Positions 1 through 8,237 of a DNA stretch of 50,491 nucleotides are shown one piece after another; position 1 is the first letter of the stretch; the number at the start of each line of letters is the position of its first letter. The position numbers were made by a program, and so were the translations under genes. The notes beneath the pieces were generated by a model. The model was given only the letters and a program-made list of their open reading frames with translations. It did not search any database and was not told the origin of the DNA. Source of the DNA: Nostoc sp. NMS9 (GTDB taxonomy: Bacteria; Cyanobacteriota; Cyanobacteriia; Cyanobacteriales; Nostocaceae); contig NZ_JABXKL010000067.1 in the NCBI RefSeq assembly GCF_017114995.1, positions 1 to 50,491 of the forward strand, read 5' to 3'.

Positions 1-106
1 TAGCCTACATCTAGACTGGGTTTTACCTTCTTACCTTTAACCCGAACTCAGGTTAGATTAGCAAATTTTTTGCTAATCTAGCAAACCTAAATTATTTACA
101 GGAAGT

Positions 107-856
107 CTAATCTTCTGGCTCAATTCCCGCCGCCCGCAATTGTGCTGCTAGTCGTTCAGCACGTTGGCGTTCTTGTTCAGCGCGTTCGCGTTCCTGTTCG
201 GCGCGTTCGCGTTCCTGTTGGGCTAACTCAGAACCCCAAGGTAAAAGGTTTCCTTGTTCATCCCACCACCGTAACCACTTTCCTGGGCGATTTTCACGAG
301 TACCTTGCCACATTCCAAGGTAAAGATTCATTTCTGCTATCCAGTAGCGTTTATTTTCATCAGGCTCTTGCAAAATGTACTGTTCTGTGTTTTTTAAGCG
401 ATACATCTCGAAACTACCGCTATCTGGCTCAAAGATAATCTAGTTTGGCACTTTTAAAATGCGCTCGTAGAAAAACCATTTTCCTGGGGGATATGTCGCT
501 TTGATAGAATACTCTGTCTCCTGTGTATCGGAAATAAATTCCATCACAATTACTGGTATTTCTCCTTGTAGCTGGGGAGTGTAACTGCGTTTTACCTCTT
601 CGCGTTCAACACGAATATTAGGTATGTATGCCCAATCAGGAGCTTTGATGACCATTCTGCCATTCAAGGTGGCACAAATACCGTAATTGGTTGGAGTTAA
701 GGCATTAACTGAAATTTTTCCGGATAATTGTAGACTTTCTGTAAGTGCAGCAGCTAAGGCTGGTTGATTGATGTTGTCCACTGGATCATCCGGGAGTTTG
801 TAATCATCGGGTAGTTTTTCCCAAGTGATTTGGTAGTCTTGGGTGAGGGCTGTCAT
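107..856 (-). pseudogene. Uma2-family endonuclease-like gene (DUF820) interrupted by an amber codon
   Basis: A continuous 250-codon reading frame with one internal TAG at 440-442. The upstream 138 residues carry the Uma2/DUF820 pattern: an N-terminal LPDD segment, then ICATLNG, PDWAYIPNIRV and IPVIVMEFISDT. The downstream part continues in the same frame (FEPDSG, YRLKNTEQYILQEPD, WLRWWDEQGNLLPWG) and ends in a charged coiled coil of ERERAEQ repeats closing with AAGIEPED, the usual tail of these proteins. The amber sits where I would expect Tyr (TAT or TAC) after KVPN, so it looks like a recent point mutation or a sequencing error. Uma2 proteins have a PD-(D/E)XK-like fold and are very abundant in cyanobacteria, with no settled role. 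A restart at the ATG at 404-406 would give only a 99-residue tail. Confidence 0.75.
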
Positions 857-929
857 GATCGGTTTTCCTTTGGTGTGTAAAAAGGATTAGGGACTGTTTT
901 CCTAATACCTAGTCCCGAAGCGGCTATGG

Positions 930-2456
930 TTACTCATCTTCATCGGGTTCTAAATCGTCTGCTGTCAATTCCTGATGCGGGATTGCGGCGATAATCGCAT
1001 CTATGACTTTAGATACTGGTAATATCTCAATATTCAAGTCGGGAAATTTTGTCCCTTTGGGCACGATCGCTCGTTTAAATCCCAACTTAGCAGCTTCTTT
1101 CAACCGCAGTTCCATTTGGGAAACCGATCGCACTTGTCCACCTAGCCCAACTTCACCGATTAATACTGTACCGGGATCGACGATGCGATCGCGGAAACTA
1201 GCTACGATCGCGATCGCTATTCCCAAATCTACCGCCGGTTCTTCCACATTCAACCCACCCGCAGAGGCAACGTAGGAATCTAACTTTGACATAGGAATTC
1301 CCACTCGTTTTTCTAAGACGGCGAGAATTTGCACTAGACGGTTGTAGTCTACGCCAGTTCCAGCCCGCCGAGGGGAAGGGTAGCTGGTAGGACTCACTAA
1401 AGCCTGCAATTCTACAACAATCGGGCGAGTGCCTTCGCAAGCAACGACAATGGCAGTACCGGGAGCAGGATCGTCACGGTTGCCTAAAAATAGCTCTGAG
1501 GGATTGGAGACTTCTCGCAATCCATCTGTCACCATTTCAAAGATACCGATTTCGTGAGTTGCGCCGAAGCGGTTTTTGACTGTCCGTAATAACCGATGGG
1601 AGGCAAAGCGATCGCCTTCAAAATACAACACTGTATCGACTAAATGTTCTAAAACTTTTGGCCCAGCGATCGCTCCTTCTTTGGTGACGTGTCCCACAAT
1701 CAGCATAGTGACATCTTCATGCTTCGCCACCTTCATCAAGGCTGCGGTACATTCCCGTACCTGAGCTACTGAACCTGGTGCAGAAGTCAGCGCCGGAAAA
1801 AACACCGTTTGGATACTATCAATCACCGCCACATTTGGTTTAAGAGAATCTATTTCCCGTAAAATTTCTTCTAAATCTGTTTCTGGCAGTACATATAAAT
1901 CAGCACCTATACTGTCAGGGTCTATGGGAAGTGCGGGATCTACTACTACTTCAATCTTCCCCTCACTAACTACACTTAGAGGTTTTGATACTCCTAAGCG
2001 GGAAGCTCGTAATTTTACCTGTTGTCCCGATTCTTCACCAGTTACGTAAAGGATGCGGTATTTCTGTGCTAATTGATTAGATACTTGCAACAATAAAGTC
2101 GATTTCCCAATACCTGGATCGCCACCAATCAGCACCATAGAGCCAGGGACAACCCCACCTCCAAGCACTCGATCTAATTCTCCATAACCAGACTCCCAAC
2201 GGGCAATTTGGCGATCGGTAATTTGATCAAATGTTAAAGAGGCTCGCGCTTTAGCTGGCTTACCGTGAGATTTGCCATTGCCTTGAGCTGATTGCCAACT
2301 ACTCACTCCCCCCCGACTGGGTACATCTACTGAGGATTGAATAGAAATTTGTTCTTCTAGAGAATTGTAAGTGCCACAAGCTGGACACTTACCAAACCAC
2401 TGGGGCGATTCTGCTCCACATTCATTACAAGTGAAAAAGGTTTTTGGCTTTGCCAT
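930..2456 (-). CDS. radA: DNA repair protein RadA
   Basis: RadA/Sms, 508 residues, the usual length. It processes recombination intermediates by driving branch migration together with RecA. Visible elements in order: an N-terminal zinc finger with C10, C13, C24 and C27; a RecA-like ATPase core with Walker A GGDPGIGKST near residues 111-120; the RadA signature KNRFG near residue 295; and a C-terminal Lon-protease-like domain containing LNVEEPAVDLGIAIA and a final acidic tail. It starts at ATG 2454-2456 and is divergent from rpaB across a 170-bp AT-rich spacer that should hold both promoters. No odd features. Confidence 0.97.
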   Translation of the reverse strand: MAKPKTFFTCNECGAESPQWFGKCPACGTYNSLEEQISIQSSVDVPSRGGVSSWQSAQGNGKSHGKPAKARASLTFDQITDRQIARWESGYGELDRVLGGGVVPGSMVLIGGDPGIGKSTLLLQVSNQLAQKYRILYVTGEESGQQVKLRASRLGVSKPLSVVSEGKIEVVVDPALPIDPDSIGADLYVLPETDLEEILREIDSLKPNVAVIDSIQTVFFPALTSAPGSVAQVRECTAALMKVAKHEDVTMLIVGHVTKEGAIAGPKVLEHLVDTVLYFEGDRFASHRLLRTVKNRFGATHEIGIFEMVTDGLREVSNPSELFLGNRDDPAPGTAIVVACEGTRPIVVELQALVSPTSYPSPRRAGTGVDYNRLVQILAVLEKRVGIPMSKLDSYVASAGGLNVEEPAVDLGIAIAIVASFRDRIVDPGTVLIGEVGLGGQVRSVSQMELRLKEAAKLGFKRAIVPKGTKFPDLNIEILPVSKVIDAIIAAIPHQELTADDLEPDEDE

Positions 2457-2626
2457 TCTTAAATCTTATTAAATAATCTTAATATTTACTTAATTCTTGA
2501 AAAAAACTAAAAACTAATAATAGTGGTATTTAGAGCTTTTTCCAAATCAATTCATGGAATGATATCTTAATATTATGGTATTAAAAATTAATCATGTAAA
2601 TTTTTAGTCAAGGAGCCTAGAGAAAC

Positions 2627-3355
2627 TTGGAAAGCCATAAAGAAAAAATCTTGGTGGTAGACGACGAAGCCAGCATTCGCCGGATTTTGGAAACACGCCT
2701 TTCCATGATTGGCTACGATGTAGTGACAGCTGGCGACGGGGAAGAAGCTTTGGAAACTTTTCGCAAAACAGAGCCTGACCTGGTAGTTTTAGATGTAATG
2801 ATGCCAAAGCTAGACGGCTATGGTGTATGTCAAGAATTACGAAAAGAATCAGATGTCCCCATTATTATGCTAACAGCCTTGGGTGATGTCGCCGATCGCA
2901 TCACGGGATTAGAATTGGGTGCTGATGACTATGTAGTTAAACCATTTTCCCCCAAGGAGCTAGAAGCCCGGATTCGCTCTGTGCTAAGGCGAGTAGATAA
3001 AAACGGTGCTTCTGGAATTCCCAGTTCTGGGGTAATCCATGTCGCTAATATTAAAATCGATACGAATAAGCGACAAGTCTACAAAGGCGATGAGCGCATT
3101 CGATTGACGGGTATGGAGTTCAGCTTGTTAGAGTTGTTAGTCAGTCGCTCTGGAGAAGCTTTTTCTCGTTCGGAAATTTTGCAGGAAGTTTGGGGTTATA
3201 CACCAGAACGTCATGTAGATACCCGCGTAGTAGATGTGCATATATCACGTTTGCGGGCAAAGTTGGAAGATGATCCTAGTAACCCAGAATTGATTCTCAC
3301 CGCACGGGGTACTGGTTATCTTTTCCAGCGGATTATTGAACCAGGGGAGGAGTGA
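2627..3355 (+). CDS. rpaB: Response regulator RpaB (OmpR/PhoB family)
   Basis: Regulator of phycobilisome association B (Ycf27), 242 residues. In cyanobacteria it is the partner of the histidine kinase NblS (Hik33) and binds HLR1 sites in high-light and photosystem genes. The receiver domain (about 6-122) has the acidic pocket DDE near 12-14, phospho-acceptor Asp56 in VVLDVMMP and the Lys of YVVKPF. The winged-helix output domain occupies about 140-236 and ends in ARGTGYLF. The start is TTG at 2627, chosen because a purine-rich site AAGGAG lies at 2610-2615 and the MESHKEKILVVDDE start is the one I know for RpaB. The gene is essential in studied strains. Confidence 0.96.
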   Translation: MESHKEKILVVDDEASIRRILETRLSMIGYDVVTAGDGEEALETFRKTEPDLVVLDVMMPKLDGYGVCQELRKESDVPIIMLTALGDVADRITGLELGADDYVVKPFSPKELEARIRSVLRRVDKNGASGIPSSGVIHVANIKIDTNKRQVYKGDERIRLTGMEFSLLELLVSRSGEAFSRSEILQEVWGYTPERHVDTRVVDVHISRLRAKLEDDPSNPELILTARGTGYLFQRIIEPGEE

Positions 3356-3361
3356 GGAAAT

Positions 3362-3419
3362 GAGGGAGCAGGGGAGCAGGGGAGAATAATTAATAACCAA
3401 TGCCCAATTCCCAATTTCT
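3362..3419. repeat. Intergenic G-rich and CCCAATG-type short repeat tract
   Basis: Two GGGGAGCA units followed by AATAATTAATAACCAATGCCCAATTCCCAATT. The same composite (GGGGAGCAGG tract, TAATTAATAACCAATGCCCAATCCC) recurs at 15376-15466 and, inverted or rearranged, at 8805-8882, 11897-11997, 23224-23305, 25808-25888 and 26787-26984. It fills the gap between rpaB and the next gene and supplies a false upstream ATG for it. Confidence 0.85.
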
Positions 3420-3420
3420 A

Positions 3421-4059
3421 ATGACTAAACCTGATCCTAATCGAGTTTTGCGGCGTCTACCCATTGTTGTGGGTGGGCTAGGCGCTGTGCTTTTACTGAT
3501 TAACCGTTTATTAACACCGGAATTAACCCAGTCTCAATCGCGTGGTGATGTAGTGGGCGTGATTTTGAGTGCGGTGTTAATTTTGACGGGTTTAATTTGG
3601 CAGCAAGTTCAGCCGCGATCGCCTGATATTGTAGAACTAATTGGAGAAGAAGGTTTTGTACTCGCAGCAGATTTACCAGAATCCGTAAAGACAGAGCTAG
3701 CCTGGGCATCTCATTTATTGTTGACTAACACAGTAACGCGATCGCTTGTGGTTTTTTATCAAGGTAAAGTTTTGTTGCGTCGCGGGATTCTGGGTACTAA
3801 ATCTGAAGTTGTGCCAGGAGTAATCTTAAAACAGGTACTCGAAAAACAAAAACCGATTTATTTAGTTGCTCTAAAAATATATCCAGGTAGGCTTGAATTT
3901 GATTATTTACCAGAAAATACTCAAGGTGTAATTTGTCAACCTATTGACAACCAAGGTGCATTAATTTTGGGAGCAAATGCTCCTCGAAGTTACACCAAAC
4001 AAGATGAAAACTGGATTGCGGGAATTGCTGATAAGTTAGCCGTTACTCTTAGTACTTAG
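3421..4059 (+). CDS. Cofactor assembly of complex C subunit B (CCB2/CCB4-like)
   Basis: A 212-residue membrane protein of the family related to plastid CCB2/CCB4. In chloroplasts these help attach heme c(i) to cytochrome b6 of the b6f complex. Two hydrophobic segments lie near the N terminus (about 14-32 and 45-60), followed by a soluble GAF-like region with LVVFYQGKVLLRRGILG and LEFDYLPENTQGVICQPI. I start at ATG 3421 (MTKPDPNRVLRR). The upstream in-frame ATG at 3400 would add MPNSQFL, which is encoded by the repeat tract and is probably spurious. It lies about 65 bp after rpaB on the same strand, so co-transcription is possible. Confidence 0.8.
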   Translation: MTKPDPNRVLRRLPIVVGGLGAVLLLINRLLTPELTQSQSRGDVVGVILSAVLILTGLIWQQVQPRSPDIVELIGEEGFVLAADLPESVKTELAWASHLLLTNTVTRSLVVFYQGKVLLRRGILGTKSEVVPGVILKQVLEKQKPIYLVALKIYPGRLEFDYLPENTQGVICQPIDNQGALILGANAPRSYTKQDENWIAGIADKLAVTLST

Positions 4060-4097
4060 GTTGTCAGCTAGTTTAGAAGTCAGCCAATTTTAGTGAG

Positions 4098-4119
4098 ACA
4101 AGGGGCTTAAGCCCCTTGT
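4098..4119. terminator. Perfect 22-bp palindrome, probable terminator
   Basis: An uninterrupted palindrome centred on CTTAAG with GGGGC/GCCCC arms, followed by TT. It lies about 40 bp after the stop of the complex C assembly gene. It could end transcription from the left, but it also matches a class of short palindromes scattered in Nostoc genomes. Confidence 0.55.
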
Positions 4120-4222
4120 TTAGGAGCAAGCTCGCAGCTAATCGGTATTAGCAAGTCATTGAATGTCATAAGCGTATTTTAAATTTAAAAATTAAATCTA
4201 AAATCTAAAACTTAAAATTCAA

Positions 4223-5179
4223 TCACCAAGAAGTTAAAAAATTCCAACCTTCCTTTTCTTGCGGTGTATTTCCTTCTTTTTCTTCTAGTTCTTCCGGTGT
4301 CTTTAGATTTGTCTGTTGAATTAAATTATCATAAGCTCCTGAATCAACCCATTTCAATAACTCGCCAGCCCGCATAACTACCCAAGAAAGCCCAGATTCT
4401 GTATAGCTTAATATTTTGGTGACTTTATCCACACTATCAAAGTTATTGGATGCAAACTCACGGGCTTGGACAAGGAAATCTTCAATTACAGCACTAGTCA
4501 AGTACTCATCTGGTAAACCCGCGAGTTTCATCAGTGTAGTAGTTGCTACGTCAATATCCTGACAAGCAAGCATTGCAGCCCGATCAGCAGTGAACCTAGC
4601 CATCATCCGCCAATTATACAAACCTAGTTCCATTCCGCCAGCTACTAAGCCACCGACTCCTAGTGTGGTACTGCTCAACAAATTTTTCAACGTTGGCATA
4701 ACAATTGCCATTTGGTGATAAACCATATGCTGACTTTTGATACGAGCGATTTCGTGTCCGAAAACGTAAAGCAACTCATCTACGTCAAGCCACTCCATTG
4801 CATCTAAATTGATACCGACAAGGGGTTTTTCTACGCCAACAATGTAGGTTTGAATGTGACCTGTGCCTCGAAATAGATACAATTCAGGAAGTGGAGCAAC
4901 ATCAAGAATTTGGCAGGTTTCTACAAATGCTTGATGTAATTCGGGAAAATTACGGGGCGAAATTCTGATTTCACTACCAAGGCTTTGCAGTCTAAGTAGG
5001 CGATCGATACCGTATTCGTTAATTTTTTTGAGTAGCAAGGAGACACCGGGCATATTTTGCAAAGAAGCCAAGGCTTTGCGATCGAAGGGGTGTTCGTATG
5101 CTTCCGAACTTAGTCCAGTTAATATTTTTCTCGTCATAGGTTTTGAGCTTTTAAATAGCAGTTTAGAAGCATTAGGCAA
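4223..5179 (-). CDS. M48-like metallopeptidase-family protein with an altered zinc site
   Basis: A 318-residue protein of the M48 (HtpX/Ste24-like) family type, with the sequence context GTGHIQTY, VGINLDAMEWLD, DELLYVFGHE and IKSQHMVYHQMA. The expected HExxH is H142-E143-I-A-R146 here, so the second His is Arg (CGT, one base from CAT). The ExxxD motif that normally supplies the third zinc ligand reads R195-F-T-A-D199. Two ligands are therefore missing and proteolytic activity is doubtful. A mildly hydrophobic stretch lies near 165-190, and the C-terminal tail is Glu-rich. An internal Met at position 15 (MTRKILTGLSSEAYEHPF, 5135-5137) may be the true start, giving 304 residues. It is convergent with the preceding gene. 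Confidence 0.8.
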   Translation of the reverse strand: MPNASKLLFKSSKPMTRKILTGLSSEAYEHPFDRKALASLQNMPGVSLLLKKINEYGIDRLLRLQSLGSEIRISPRNFPELHQAFVETCQILDVAPLPELYLFRGTGHIQTYIVGVEKPLVGINLDAMEWLDVDELLYVFGHEIARIKSQHMVYHQMAIVMPTLKNLLSSTTLGVGGLVAGGMELGLYNWRMMARFTADRAAMLACQDIDVATTTLMKLAGLPDEYLTSAVIEDFLVQAREFASNNFDSVDKVTKILSYTESGLSWVVMRAGELLKWVDSGAYDNLIQQTNLKTPEELEEKEGNTPQEKEGWNFLTSW

Positions 5180-5236
5180 ACTTGTACCACATTGTACTAG
5201 GCATTTTTCGCTATCTTACCCAGATAGAATAAACAG

Positions 5237-5435
5237 TAGGGGCGCCAGATGTGCATACGTGTCAACTTAAGCCTTGGCAAATGGAATTCGCGGCTACACA
5301 GGCAAAGTCCGCCTCTGCGGACTAACGGAAAATCAAAGTTTTTAAACCCACGGAGGTGGGTTTTGTTTGTGTAGACGCGGTTTCTAACCGCTCATTTCGC
5401 GTTAAGTTGACACCAATGGCAGATGTACGCCCCTA
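5237..5435. mobile_element. MITE-like element with terminal inverted repeats and TA duplication
   Basis: The ends are TAGGGGCG (5237-5244) and CGCCCCTA (5428-5435). A second inner inverted pair is GTGTCAACTTAA (5259-5270) and TTAAGTTGACAC (5402-5413). The interior holds further hairpins: GTCCGC/GCGGAC near 5307-5322 and AACCCAC/GTGGGTT near 5344-5361. A TA dinucleotide flanks both ends, the target duplication typical of IS630/Tc1-mariner elements. No coding capacity. It lies between the M48-like gene and the DUF456 gene, close to the promoter region of both. Confidence 0.6.
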
Positions 5436-5465
5436 TGAAAAAATTTGGAAGTTTACAATTGATCT

Positions 5466-5984
5466 ATGCAAATTATTTATTGGCTATTAGTTGCTGTAAT
5501 GGTTGTGGGTATTATTGGTGCTGTAGTTCCAGCCATTCCCGGTAGCAGCTTAATTTTAATTGCAATTATCATCTGGGGAATCGTTAGTAGTTCCTTTGCA
5601 GCTATCAAGCTTCCACTAATTGTGACAATTATAGTTTTACTGCTCAGTGTCGGAGTAGATTTTTTAGCTAGCTATGTGGGAGCAAAACAAGCTGGAGCTA
5701 GCAAGTGGGGGCAAATTGGCGCAATTGTTGGTTTGGTGGTAGGATTTTTGGGATTATTGCCAACTTTACCTTTTGGGGGGCCACTCTTAGGAATTTTACT
5801 AGGCCCGCTTTTGGGAGCAATTATTGGTGAGTATCTTTACCGACGTGAATTCAGGTTGGCGGTTAAAGCAGGTATAGGAATTGTAGTCGGGTCTTTGGTT
5901 GGAAATTTAATTCAAGGATTGTTAGCGATCGCTGCAGTTGTAGTTTTTGTTGTGACAACCTGGCCACAGGTATATGGCTCTTAA
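5466..5984 (+). CDS. DUF456 family membrane protein
   Basis: A 172-residue, very hydrophobic protein. Four to five membrane segments are visible, at about 2-25, 28-45, 47-70, 85-125 (Gly-rich, with PFGGPLLGILLGPLLGAIIGE) and 140-165. The N terminus with VPAIPGSSLILIAIIIWG and the Gly-rich hairpin are typical of DUF456, a conserved inner-membrane family of unknown function. The start is ATG 5466. It is a single gene, followed closely by a strong hairpin. Confidence 0.85.
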   Translation: MQIIYWLLVAVMVVGIIGAVVPAIPGSSLILIAIIIWGIVSSSFAAIKLPLIVTIIVLLLSVGVDFLASYVGAKQAGASKWGQIGAIVGLVVGFLGLLPTLPFGGPLLGILLGPLLGAIIGEYLYRREFRLAVKAGIGIVVGSLVGNLIQGLLAIAAVVVFVVTTWPQVYGS

Positions 5985-6015
5985 CATTTGAAAAATCTCA
6001 CAGATTTGAGAACAA

Positions 6016-6044
6016 AACAAATAGCTAGCAACTAGCTATTTGTT
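6016..6044 (+). terminator. Hairpin terminator after the DUF456 gene
   Basis: A perfect 13-bp stem (6016-6028 with 6032-6044) closed by a 3-nt loop, about 30 bp after the stop codon. The stem is A/T-rich with a TAGCTAG core, and the right arm ends in TTTGTT. Confidence 0.6.
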
Positions 6045-6084
6045 ACAAACATTCAAAAAGACTATCTATAGTAAACAAATATAG

Positions 6085-6117
6085 CGGTTCCTCCCATTTA
6101 TTCTATGAGAGGAACCG
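6085..6117. terminator. Second hairpin, GGTTCCTC stem
   Basis: A 9-bp stem, CGGTTCCTC (6085-6093) with GAGGAACCG (6109-6117), a 15-nt loop, then TTT. Together with the hairpin at 6016 it makes a tandem stop. The rest of 6118-6532 is AT-rich, and I see no gene in it. It should carry the promoter of the PEP-CTERM gene. Confidence 0.5.
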
Positions 6118-6532
6118 TTTCACTAAATATTTAGTAACTAGAAAGATTATAGATACAATTCATACTCCATTTATCTAAAACGTAGTTTAGCAGTAAATAG
6201 TTTAAAAACAGACAATTTTCCATCTAGTTACGTAAATAATTTTTCTTCAAGTTATAACTATTGCCAATAATTTAAACACTAAAGAGTCAGAGATATACGA
6301 AGCGCAGATATGTAATAAATTAAAACTTTATGAAGACGATTTACTAGTTGAAGATGTAATGAAGACCACTCAGTAAATATTGCCGATTCTAAGTCTATGT
6401 GATTCTATGGAGATAAGAAATACATCACACAAGTTTCGCTTTCACTGACAGTATTTTAAATAGATTACTGATAGTAAAAGTTAAGCAATCAATTTCTCTG
6501 TTCCATATTATTGTTAGGACTATCAAACGACC

Positions 6533-7219
6533 ATGATTAGTTTAAAATCTAAATTAGTAAACGCGACTCTGGCTGCTACTTTTGCAATCCCCTTGGCTAC
6601 TGCTGGGATGTTTACATCTGCTGGTTCTGCACAAGCAGCTATTATTGGAAGTGCCACTTTCGACGGAAATTTGATATTTCAGAATAAAACACAGAACACT
6701 CCAACGACTGAAGTACTCAAATTTGATAATCCAGCAGATGTATCGTTTGCAGATGGTATATTTAATGGTGTGACTAATGTTACGGTAGGTAACGCCGATC
6801 CTTACAGCTTAATATTAAATCAACTTTCAGTCCTAAGCTCTACATCAGCTTTGTACAAAGTTGATATGAGTTCAGTAGTTGATCCGTTCCTTACTTTTGA
6901 TAATGGGATCAAGTTTAAGGCAACTAGTATATCTAATATTACTAGGAGAAGGCAAGAAACTAGTCCTGGTTCTGGGTCGTATACTACCAGTATAGATGCC
7001 TTTTCAGTTTTAGGAACCTTCTATAATGGTGTAAATGCTGTAGGCGATGGCTCGATTAATGCACTTCAGAAGAACACAAATAATACTCGTCCTGGGCGCT
7101 ATGAGTTTCAAATAGATGCTATCTCACAATCCGTTCCTGAGCCAACAACAATACTAGGCTTGGGTGCAGTAGGTGCAGTCATGACTATGTCTCGCCGTCG
7201 CAAAACTCTGGCTAATTAA
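6533..7219 (+). CDS. PEP-CTERM sorting domain protein (secreted)
   Basis: A 228-residue exported protein. The N-terminal signal peptide has charged SLKSK, a hydrophobic core LAATFAIPLATAGMF and probable cleavage after SAQA near residue 35. The middle is a beta-rich, low-charge domain with no motif I recognise (SATFDGNLIFQN, LTFDNGIKFKATSI). The C terminus is a textbook PEP-CTERM signal: VPEPTT at 201-206, a short hydrophobic helix LGLGAVGAVMTM and a basic SRRRK tail. Such proteins are processed by an exosortase, and none is encoded in this window. The start is ATG 6533. It is probably a surface or extracellular-matrix protein. Confidence 0.9.
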   Translation: MISLKSKLVNATLAATFAIPLATAGMFTSAGSAQAAIIGSATFDGNLIFQNKTQNTPTTEVLKFDNPADVSFADGIFNGVTNVTVGNADPYSLILNQLSVLSSTSALYKVDMSSVVDPFLTFDNGIKFKATSISNITRRRQETSPGSGSYTTSIDAFSVLGTFYNGVNAVGDGSINALQKNTNNTRPGRYEFQIDAISQSVPEPTTILGLGAVGAVMTMSRRRKTLAN

Positions 7220-7255
7220 TGAAAAATATCCAGCAGATAAATTGCTGAGAAAAAA

Positions 7256-7285
7256 GGTGGTAGAACAATTGTAAAGACTACCACC
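7256..7285 (+). terminator. Hairpin after the PEP-CTERM gene
   Basis: An 8-bp stem, GGTGGTAG (7256-7263) with CTACCACC (7278-7285), a 14-nt loop, preceded by a run of A and located 37 bp after the stop. Probable terminator. Confidence 0.5.
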
Positions 7286-7338
7286 CTGTACAAAATCTAT
7301 CCAATTATATCGGTTTTCAATGAAGTGTTATAGGTTTT

Positions 7339-7370
7339 GGTTCGTAGTAATTTAGCGATTACTGCGAACC
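7339..7370. terminator. Long hairpin between convergent genes
   Basis: A 13-pair stem formed by 7339-7351 and 7358-7370 with one T-G wobble and a 6-nt loop, followed by TTTAATTATTT. It lies between the convergent PEP-CTERM and NblB genes, about 97 bp from the end of the latter. It may act for either strand. Confidence 0.5.
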
Positions 7371-7466
7371 TTTAATTATTTCCAAGAAAAACTTTATTGA
7401 AAACGACTTTTCCAGTTTCGGTAATTCTATGGAAAAGTCAAGTTAACTATTCCTAGAAAGACGAAC

Positions 7467-8132
7467 TCAGACTGACTGCAAAGAATTTTTGGCTTCGCTT
7501 GCGATCGCATCTACTTCATCATTAGCCAAAATTTCTAATATAGATTTGGCTTCTGGATTACCCAAACGAGCCAAGGCTTGTACAAGTCTGTAACGAATTT
7601 GCCAATCTGGATTGGTAGCATAGGGAGCCAACAGAGGAACTGCTTGTACATCTCCCAAGTCACCCAAAGAACTAATAGCAGCAGTTTGAACTAACTCGTT
7701 TTCTGATGAGAGTGCCTCTTTGAGTAATTCAAAGGCTCGCGGATCGCCCAACTCTCCCAATGTAGCAATAATACTGAATTGTATTAGCCATTCACTGGTT
7801 GTATGATAAAGCTGCTGTAAATCTTCAAAAGCTTCACGTAACTTCAGAGCGCCCAAACAGTCTGCTGCTGCTGCTTGTACATCTACTTCGGAGTCATGAA
7901 GTAAGCGATCGCGCAAGATATCTAAGGATAACTGTAAATCTTGGGTTCCAAGTGTATCCATTTGACTCACCGCTGAGTAACGGACACGGGAATTGCGATC
8001 GCCAATAGCACTTTGAATTAATTCAAAGCCAACCGCAGGTTCCAATTGGCGGATTTGATTTACTGCACGTAAGCGATCGCCTAAATCCTCAGAACTGAGC
8101 AATTGCTTAACAGACTCCGGAGTAATACTCAT
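7467..8132 (-). CDS. nblB: HEAT-repeat protein, phycobilisome degradation protein NblB
   Basis: A 221-residue all-helical protein made of five to six HEAT-like repeats, visible as GDRLRAVNQIRQLEP, NSRVRYSAVSQMDTLG, EVDVQAAAADCLGAL, EWLIQFSIIATLGELGD, ELVQTAAISSLGDLGD and DWQIRYRLVQALARLGN. It resembles the phycobilin lyase-like HEAT family (CpcE/NblB). NblB is needed for phycobilisome breakdown under nutrient stress and is thought to act on the chromophore. The start is ATG 8130-8132. The NblB assignment rests on length and repeat pattern, and a phycobilin lyase subunit is the alternative. Confidence 0.75.
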   Translation of the reverse strand: MSITPESVKQLLSSEDLGDRLRAVNQIRQLEPAVGFELIQSAIGDRNSRVRYSAVSQMDTLGTQDLQLSLDILRDRLLHDSEVDVQAAAADCLGALKLREAFEDLQQLYHTTSEWLIQFSIIATLGELGDPRAFELLKEALSSENELVQTAAISSLGDLGDVQAVPLLAPYATNPDWQIRYRLVQALARLGNPEAKSILEILANDEVDAIASEAKNSLQSV

Positions 8133-8168
8133 TTAGTTATCCTTGATTTTCAAATGTATAAAAAAGAC

Positions 8169-8227
8169 AGACGCGATTAATCGCGTCTCTACTTTTGGCT
8201 TTTGTACAGACGCGATTAATCGCGTCT
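8169..8227. repeat. Two copies of a perfect 20-bp palindrome
   Basis: AGACGCGATTAATCGCGTCT occurs at 8169-8188 and 8208-8227, each followed by CTA, with a 19-bp spacer. Each copy is its own reverse complement. They lie in the 105-bp gap between nblB and the CBS gene, both leftward, and could form two adjacent hairpins in the transcript. Confidence 0.9.
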
Positions 8228-8237
8228 CTATTTTTGA

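Noticed and set aside
142..438. 98-codon rightward ORF over the Uma2 gene
   Set aside because: It is the reverse reading of the coiled-coil tail of the Uma2 frame; the protein sequence makes no sense as a family.
2604..2807. 67-codon leftward ORF over the start of rpaB
   Set aside because: It overlaps the well-supported receiver domain of RpaB and has no recognisable features.
3400..3420. Upstream ATG of the complex C assembly gene
   Set aside because: The seven added residues are read from the repeat tract; the ATG at 3421 gives the natural start.
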